Below, one piece after another: positions 16,813-21,577 of a stretch of DNA of 21,577 nt (position 1 is the first letter of the stretch; the number at the start of each line of letters is the position of its first letter). Made by a program: the position numbers and the translations under genes. The notes beneath the pieces are model-generated. The model did not search any database. It worked only from the letters and a program-made list of their open reading frames with translations, and had not been told where the DNA came from. Origin of the DNA: Prasinococcaceae sp. CCMP 1430 (taxonomy: Eukaryota; Prasinodermophyta; Palmophyllophyceae; Prasinococcales; Prasinococcaceae); contig RQSC01000964.1 of the NCBI GenBank assembly GCA_013416795.1, positions 1,973 through 23,549 on the forward strand, written 5' to 3'.

Positions 16813-17757
16813 ATGGCCGCCAGCGGCGGCCGCGCGGTCGACGCGGCGGTGCACCTGTGGGCGCCCATGGACGGCAAGCCGCCTGGCGACGCGCAGACGC
16901 TGCTGCAGCGCATGGACGCCGCGGGCGTGGCTCACGCGGTCGTCGTGCAGCCGGGCGTCATTGCTGACCCGTTCGACCACAGCTACGTGGCGGACGCGGT
17001 CGCGGCGCATCCGGACAGGCTCACCGGTGTGCTGCTTGCTGATCCGCGGCCGGGGGGGGGCGGCGCGCGCGCACTGCGCGAGCTCGTGAGCGAGCGTGGC
17101 TTCCGCGGCGTTCGGTGCGTGTGCGCTTCCCGGAGCGATGCGGGCGCATGTCCCGACCCCCGACCCCACCCCTCCTCCCCTGTCCCACCAGTGGCTGACG
17201 AGCGCGGGCGCGGGATGGCCGCGCGCGGGCTCGCCGTGCGCTCTCGCAGCTTCAATCCGGGGCTCGACCCGGCGGGTGACATGACCGGTGCCGTCTGGAA
17301 GGAGATGTACGCGGCTGCGGGCGAGCTGAGCGCGCCCGTTGGCCACATGACCTTCAACTCGCTGCCGCAGCACGCCGGCGCCATCCGCGCGCTCGCGGAG
17401 GAGTTCCCGCAAACGGTGGCCATCGTCGACCACATGGGCTTCTGCCGCTCTGACGACGAGTGGGATGTGCTTCTCTCTTTCGCCGACCTCCCGCAGGTCC
17501 GAGTCAAGCTGAGCGCCTTCTTCCGCTGCGGCGCTGGCAGCGCGCCGGGCGGGCTCGCGGAGCGCATCAGGCAGCTGGTGGACGCATTCGGGACGGAGCG
17601 TCTGCTGTGGGGAAGCGACTGGCCGTGGGTCGACGCCGAGGACGGTGGCTACGAGGGCGCATGTGACATGCTGAGGGCGCACGGAGGGCTCTCTGAGAGC
17701 GAGGTCGAGCAGATCATGAGCGCGACGCCGCGCGACCTGTACAACCTGGGCGCCTGA
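16813..17757 (+). CDS. Amidohydrolase-2 family (TIM-barrel hydrolase) protein, two exons
   Basis: Exons 16813-17114 and 17250-17757 give about 269 residues. The ATG at 16813 precedes VDAAVHLW, the first barrel strand; the longer frame upstream starts with GTG and is low complexity. Family landmarks follow: AGVAHAVVVQPGVI, DHSYVADAVAAHPDRLTGVLLADP, then GFRGVR/FNPGLDPAGDMTG across the intron, GELSAPVGHM, TVAIVDHMGF with a likely metal-ligand His, VKLSAFFR, and LLWGSDWPW with the catalytic Asp. The layout matches plant and bacterial amidohydrolase-2 proteins (PF04909 type, related to 2-pyrone-4,6-dicarboxylate lactonase). The first His of the usual HxH is Ala here (AAVHLW), so metal binding may be altered. 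The 135-nt intron (GTGCGT donor) is a multiple of three and has no stop, so retention would insert 45 residues. Substrate is unknown. Confidence 0.82.
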   Translation: MAASGGRAVDAAVHLWAPMDGKPPGDAQTLLQRMDAAGVAHAVVVQPGVIADPFDHSYVADAVAAHPDRLTGVLLADPRPGGGGARALRELVSERGFRGVRCVCASRSDAGACPDPRPHPSSPVPPVADERGRGMAARGLAVRSRSFNPGLDPAGDMTGAVWKEMYAAAGELSAPVGHMTFNSLPQHAGAIRALAEEFPQTVAIVDHMGFCRSDDEWDVLLSFADLPQVRVKLSAFFRCGAGSAPGGLAERIRQLVDAFGTERLLWGSDWPWVDAEDGGYEGACDMLRAHGGLSESEVEQIMSATPRDLYNLGA

Positions 17758-18771
17758 GAGAGCTGCCGGCAGGTTTCTGTCTTATTTTTAAGCACGCACC
17801 TACCCTGCGGCCGCGTGACCATCGCGTCTGCTGCTCCGCACGCGTGGCGCTCGAGCCAGGCAGATGCCCCCCGTCGTGCTTTGGGTCGCGCGTCGCGCTT
17901 GAGTCGCAGGCGCTCCCGTGGCGCGCGACGTCCCTCTGCAGGCGGGCCGGCCACTGGCGCTGCTCGCTGCGGTGCTTCCACAGACGACACGCCGTTGGAA
18001 GGGACGATGGACCTAGTTTATGTATATATCCTTCTGTTTTCCTTGCCACGCCATCCAGCCTTCATACGATCAGGAAAGCACCAGGACACGTCCGATCCCT
18101 GCTAGTTAAGCCTGATTCGGCGCGGTTAGTACTGTGTTGGGTGACTACACTGGAAGACCGCGTGAGGCTGGTTTTTTGCCTTTTTGCCTTTCTTTTTGTT
18201 ACCGTCGCGCGCGCGACCGCCGGTGCACTTTTTTGATATGGAATTACATGCGCGCGTTCCCCGCGCGCGCGTTCCCCGTCCATCCATCCGCCGCCGTGCC
18301 CGCTGCGGGGCGGCGCGTCCGCTGATCTGAGGCACCCCGCATCGAAACCGCGCGCCCCCCTCAGTCGCGGCTGCAGCAGGGGCTCTGCATGGGTTCGACG
18401 ATGTCCTTGCGCATACCAAAACGCATCCGCCGGCAGCGGCGTGCCCACGCGACAGTTGAGAACGCGCGCGCACGGGCAGAGTGGGCGCACCGAGCCGGGG
18501 GAGCGGGCGGGCGACGGCGAGCAGAGGGCGCGCGCGGCGCGCAGCGAAGACAGCCGTGCGCGCGTACACGGGCTGGGGGGGCGCATTGGCTTGCTCCCCC
18601 CCCCACCCACCCACCACCACACACACACACACACACTCACACACTGCGCGCCACTTTCCCCCGGGGAGGCGCGCCCCTGGCTCACTGGCAGCGCGCCCCG
18701 ACCCGCCCGAAGGGCGGGTGAGCGAGGCGGTGGAGGAGGCAACTGAGGGGGGCACGCTGAAAGCCCCTCCA
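17758..18771. other. Long intergenic region with AT patch and CA repeat
   Basis: About a kilobase without a supported gene. An AT-rich patch holds TATATA at 18023-18028. A T-rich stretch at about 18170-18235 includes TTTTTTGATATGGAATTA. Near-duplicate GCGCGCGTTCCCCG units sit at 18250-18277. A (CA)n microsatellite preceded by CCCACC repeats lies at about 18600-18645. Any of the AT patches could be promoters for the gene at 18800. The frames here are low complexity. Confidence 0.4.
18615..18646. repeat. CA microsatellite
   Basis: CCACCACCACACACACACACACACTCACACAC-type sequence with about ten CA units and one interruption (CTCA). It is a simple repeat and likely to vary in length between strains. 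Confidence 0.85.
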
Positions 18772-18880
18772 CTACAGCTCCATCCCCCTCTCCTCCTTCA
18801 TGATGCAGTACTCGCAATACCGCTTGTCACCGAGAGCGCGGGATGTCGAGCGTGCGGGGAGCCCATTTCCGCACGCTGAC
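18772..18880 (-). CDS. Possible last exon of a zinc-ribbon protein
   Basis: On the minus strand the sequence ends in CGNGLPARSTSRALGDK, then RYCEYCIMKEERGMEL and TAG. The CxxC in RYCEYC, preceded 18 residues earlier by a Cys-Gly, looks like the second half of a treble-clef or zinc-ribbon. A CGTCAG acceptor just before the CG codon would make this a terminal exon needing an upstream CxxC. No partner exon is recognised. It overlaps the start of the plus-strand ORF beginning at 18800, so at most one of the two is right in this segment. Confidence 0.25.
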
Positions 18881-20002
18881 GCGCTCCTCGCCGCCGGTCC
18901 GCAGGGGATGGGATTCGAGCCCGCGGGCGTCTCGCGGCTCCTGAAGCCCACGAAGAGCTCATCCGGCCGCGCCGTCAGTCCTTCGGCGGGTGGGTCCACT
19001 GTTGCCCGTGTCGGACCCGTGGGTAGCGCTCTGCGGCGTCCGCGGACCGAACGACCCGTTGCGGGCGGCGAGGCTGTGGGGGCTCTGTTGGCCGTGGCAG
19101 GCCGGTCCGTGCTACGCAGTTCGGGCGCGCTCGCCAACGGCACGGCCCCGGGAGCCGCGGCAAGGCGACTCGCGCGCCCGCGCTCGGCCCCCATGGCGGG
19201 CTCGTCGACGGCAAGAGGTGCCTACGAGGCGGTCCGCGGCGGCGCCAGCGGCGCTGCAGCGGCCAACACTGCCCTGGGCCTTGGCGGCGTGCGCGGGCGC
19301 TCGGCAATCATCTCGTCGCAGCGGCCACGGTCCGCTGGGCCGTCGTCGCGGAACAACGCAGCGGCCGCGGTGGTCGGCGGCGGCCGCGCAGCGCTGCAGG
19401 TAGTGCTTCGTGGCGAGCGCCTGCTTGCCCAGCGACCTGGCGACCGCGCCGCAATGCGCCAGGCGATCGTAGCGCTGCAGCATGCCGCCGCCGAGCTGTC
19501 GGGCTGTGCTCTGCCCCGAGCGCGCACGCCGTCGTCCGCATCCCCCGAGTCACACCTCCGCAAACAGCTGCAGCACGAGATGCACGTGGTCGAGGGCGAG
19601 CTCAAGCGCCTGGCGCTCAAGGGCGGCGCTGCGGCGCACGGCGGCGCAACAAGCGGCGGGGCCGTCGGCGTGGCGGGCGCGCGCGGCGTAGCATCGCACA
19701 CGGGCGTGCGGGAGGCCCAGGGCGACGTTGTGTCGGTCGCAGACGCGCTCGTGTCGGAGAGCGTTGCGTTGCGAGCAGAGATAGGCCTCGACTGCGCGAA
19801 CGTGCTCAGCGAGGTTCTCGAGCAGGTCGCTTGCGCGCAGCGTCTCCTGGCGGGGCGACGCAGCAACGGCGGCAAGGGGAGCGGAGGCTTCGCGCTCGAG
19901 GGGGGCCCGCTGAGGGGCGGCATGTTTGCGTGCGGGAGGCACGCGGGCCCCGGAGGCGGTGCGCGATCGCCGAAGCGCGGGCGCGAGTGGCTGTCCTCTT
20001 GA
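18800..20002 (+). CDS. Hypothetical protein, RPRSAP/RPRSAG-containing
   Basis: A 400-residue frame from ATG-ATG at 18800. I do not recognise the family. The N-terminal half is low complexity (Ser, Ala, Gly, Arg), with RPRSAP and RPRSAG motifs of a kind often seen in disordered parts of cytoskeletal or ciliary proteins; that link is weak. The second half has helical segments with strongly GC-ending codons: ERLLAQRPGDRAAMRQAIVALQ, LRKQLQHEMHVVEGELKRLAL (probable coiled coil) and VSVADALVSESVALRAEIGLDCANVLSEVLEQVACAQ. This makes the part from about 19380 to the stop the better-supported coding region. The true start may be a later ATG (for example 19193) or an upstream exon. It converges with uL4, 204 bases away. 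Confidence 0.45.
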   Translation: MMQYSQYRLSPRARDVERAGSPFPHADALLAAGPQGMGFEPAGVSRLLKPTKSSSGRAVSPSAGGSTVARVGPVGSALRRPRTERPVAGGEAVGALLAVAGRSVLRSSGALANGTAPGAAARRLARPRSAPMAGSSTARGAYEAVRGGASGAAAANTALGLGGVRGRSAIISSQRPRSAGPSSRNNAAAAVVGGGRAALQVVLRGERLLAQRPGDRAAMRQAIVALQHAAAELSGCALPRARTPSSASPESHLRKQLQHEMHVVEGELKRLALKGGAAAHGGATSGGAVGVAGARGVASHTGVREAQGDVVSVADALVSESVALRAEIGLDCANVLSEVLEQVACAQRLLAGRRSNGGKGSGGFALEGGPLRGGMFACGRHAGPGGGARSPKRGREWLSS

Positions 20003-20206
20003 GATCTAGCTAGGCTGGCGTTCGGCGTGTGTGCCTCTGTACTTAATACTACCGGCGTGACAAATGACAAGTCTGCGACAGTGCCTCACGAGCGAGTGCG
20101 CCGGTGGGTGGTCGTTGGGAGCTGAGGGCTCACGGCAGCGCTGCGCCGCTCTGATGACGGGAGGAGTGCGACAAACGTGTCACCATTACAAGAGGGCACG
20201 GGCCGC

Positions 20207-21394
20207 TCACAGGTCGTCGAGCTGCGCCTTGACCTTGGGCTCCTGCGACAGCCACTGCGTGAAGTACTCGAAGGCAGAGTAGTCCGAATCCGCCTTCATC
20301 TGCTCGTAGAACTTGGTGTTCTTCTTGACGCCACCCTTCGCCGCGAGCGTCTTCGCCTTGGAGCCCTTCTCCGCCGCGAGCTCAGCCTTGCGCGCCTCGG
20401 CGTGGTACGGGTTGAGCTTGGCCATCGCCTTGGCGTTCTTGAGCGGGTTCTTCTTGAGCGTCTTCCGCTTGTTGGATGCCTTGGGCGCGCGCACCACCGA
20501 CTGGATCTCGTCGGAGTTGATCGCGCGCGTGATGTCCGCGTTGGTGATCACGTTCTTGGGGAACGAGAAGCCCTTCTTAAGCTGCGAGTTGGTGGTGTCG
20601 GTGCCGTAGATCGCGTCGAGCTTCTCGGCGGCCGACTTGGTCCACATGATGAGGCGGCCCATGTGGCCGCCCGGCGCCAGCTGCAGCAGGTTGAGGCGGT
20701 CGACGTGCGCGACCTCAACGCCCGGGATGTTGCGGAACGCGCGCGTGGCCGCGGCGTCGTCGCCGGCGACCACGATGAGCGGGCCCTTGCGCGACACGTA
20801 GCGGCGGTTCCTCATCTTGCCCTTGCCCGCGCGGATCTTGTGCGACGCCTTCGCCTTCTCCACCTCGGCGGTAAGGCCGACCTTGCCCAGCAGCTCCACC
20901 GCCTTGGCGGTCTTGTCGATGGCCTCGACGCTGTCCGACACCACAAGCGGGCACTCCGGCACGCTGTCGACGCGGTGGCCGCGCGCCATCACGAGCGCAG
21001 GCAGGGCCGACGCGGCGAGCGCGGAGCACACGGCGTAGCGGCGCTGGTTGACGTTCACCTTGCGGTGCCAGCGGCGCCACGTCTTGGTGGGCGCGAACAT
21101 GCGGCCGCCGCGGCACATGTTGCCGAACGCACCCTGGCCGGCGCGGTGGGTGCCGCCGCCCGGCACACGGGGGATACGCGACACGGCGCGGCCAGTACCC
21201 CACGAGATGGCGGCGGTCTGGTGGCCCGCGCGCACGTCCACGGCGTACGCCTGGCGGTGGTTCTTTGCGATCTGGGTGTGCACGAAGTTCACCACGTCGG
21301 GGCGAATGGGGGCCTTGAAGCAGCCCGGGAGGGCCACCGACTCGGCCTCGCCATCAGCGGCGAGCTGCACGGTGACAGTCGGGCGGGCCGACAT
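20207..21394 (-). CDS. RPL4: 60S ribosomal protein L4 (uL4), complete
   Basis: A 395-residue intronless frame from the ATG at 21394. It lines the polypeptide exit tunnel of the cytosolic large subunit. The match to eukaryotic uL4 is continuous: [20 protein letters not shown], the [20 protein letters not shown] loop, [92 protein letters not shown] and [18 protein letters not shown] Lys/Ala-rich eukaryotic C-terminal extension ends in KVKAQLDDL. Length is between yeast (about 360) and human (about 427). The start is fixed by [11 protein letters not shown], typical of the family. Codons are strongly GC-ending, as expected for a highly expressed gene. Confidence 0.98.
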   Translation of the reverse strand: MSARPTVTVQLAADGEAESVALPGCFKAPIRPDVVNFVHTQIAKNHRQAYAVDVRAGHQTAAISWGTGRAVSRIPRVPGGGTHRAGQGAFGNMCRGGRMFAPTKTWRRWHRKVNVNQRRYAVCSALAASALPALVMARGHRVDSVPECPLVVSDSVEAIDKTAKAVELLGKVGLTAEVEKAKASHKIRAGKGKMRNRRYVSRKGPLIVVAGDDAAATRAFRNIPGVEVAHVDRLNLLQLAPGGHMGRLIMWTKSAAEKLDAIYGTDTTNSQLKKGFSFPKNVITNADITRAINSDEIQSVVRAPKASNKRKTLKKNPLKNAKAMAKLNPYHAEARKAELAAEKGSKAKTLAAKGGVKKNTKFYEQMKADSDYSAFEYFTQWLSQEPKVKAQLDDL

Positions 21395-21577
21395 GGCTGC
21401 AGGGCGGGATTCGAAGGAAGCGCGCGGGTGGGTGGTGAGGGGTGACGGCCATCGCGTTGCGTCAGCGGTGCTGCAGGCGGAGGCGGCACCCGGCCGTCGC
21501 GCACAGCGCCTCCTCGCGCTGCGGCGCGGCGCAGCATGGGCTGCAGGGCCGTGCCCTCACCGCACGCGCGCGGCGCG
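21395..21577 (-). promoter_or_regulatory. 5' flank of uL4
   Basis: About 180 bases upstream of the uL4 ATG to the window end. GC-rich with CTGCAGG repeats (near 21398, 21471 and 21540) and no TATA element. It probably contains the 5' UTR and part of the promoter. No motif can be assigned with confidence. Confidence 0.3.

Noticed and set aside
18905-18925. GGGATTCGAGCCC, another tRNA T-arm look-alike
   Set aside because: No matching anticodon arm or acceptor stem within the expected distance.
20177-21445. Long plus-strand frame opposite uL4
   Set aside because: It is the shadow of the highly GC3-biased uL4 gene; it has no family features and is rich in Leu/Arg/Val repeats from antisense codons.

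Overview
The window looks like nuclear DNA of a GC-rich unicellular photosynthetic eukaryote. It holds cytosolic ribosomal protein genes of eukaryotic type (uL6, uL4 and the eukaryote-specific eL22) and short GT-AG introns inside conserved domains. It also has a tau-tubulin/casein kinase, a gamma-tubulin complex protein and an FKBP with a thylakoid-lumen-type leader. GC-rich third positions, arginine/alanine-rich leaders and GTGCGN splice donors would fit a haptophyte or pelagophyte alga. I cannot fix the lineage from sequence alone. A run of 488 Ns and two single Ns mark it as a draft assembly.

Layout, left to right: uL6, whose first exon appears to lie left of the window (+, 359-914); an F-box protein with a formylglycine-generating-enzyme-like domain (-, 1222-2340); a lumenal-type FKBP (+, to 3682); a three-exon TTBK/CK1-like kinase with an Arg/Asp/Glu-rich tail (-, 3784-6450); a triose-phosphate-translocator/nucleotide-sugar-type transporter (-, 6814-7905); and the C-terminal part of a gamma-tubulin complex (Spc97/Spc98) protein (-, 8255 to about 9325). 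A stretch rich in A/T homopolymers then runs into the assembly gap (10273-10760).

Right of the gap: a three-exon YbaK-type aminoacyl-tRNA deacylase-like gene (+, 10793-11888); a lone last exon of eL22 (-, 12095-12233); a weak Q/P-rich ORF (-, 12970-13380); a two- or three-exon MnmA/TRMU tRNA 2-thiouridylase (+, to 14922); an EamA/DMT-type transporter (-, 15080-16384); a 43-base G tract in the divergent interval; a two-exon amidohydrolase-2 protein (+, 16813-17757); an unrecognised 400-residue ORF (+, 18800-20002) facing a possible zinc-ribbon exon on the other strand; and complete uL4 (-, 20207-21394).

The genes are packed with roughly 100-400 bases between most neighbours and show no operon logic. 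Translation is a recurring theme (three ribosomal proteins, a tRNA thiolase and a YbaK-type tRNA deacylase), but housekeeping genes of this kind can be neighbours by chance. I see no CRISPR array, no convincing tRNA or rRNA gene, and no transposon with recognisable termini. The most interesting items are the F-box/FGE-like fusion lacking the catalytic cysteine pair, the amidohydrolase with a replaced metal-ligand His, the orphan eL22 exon and the consistent GTGCGN donors.
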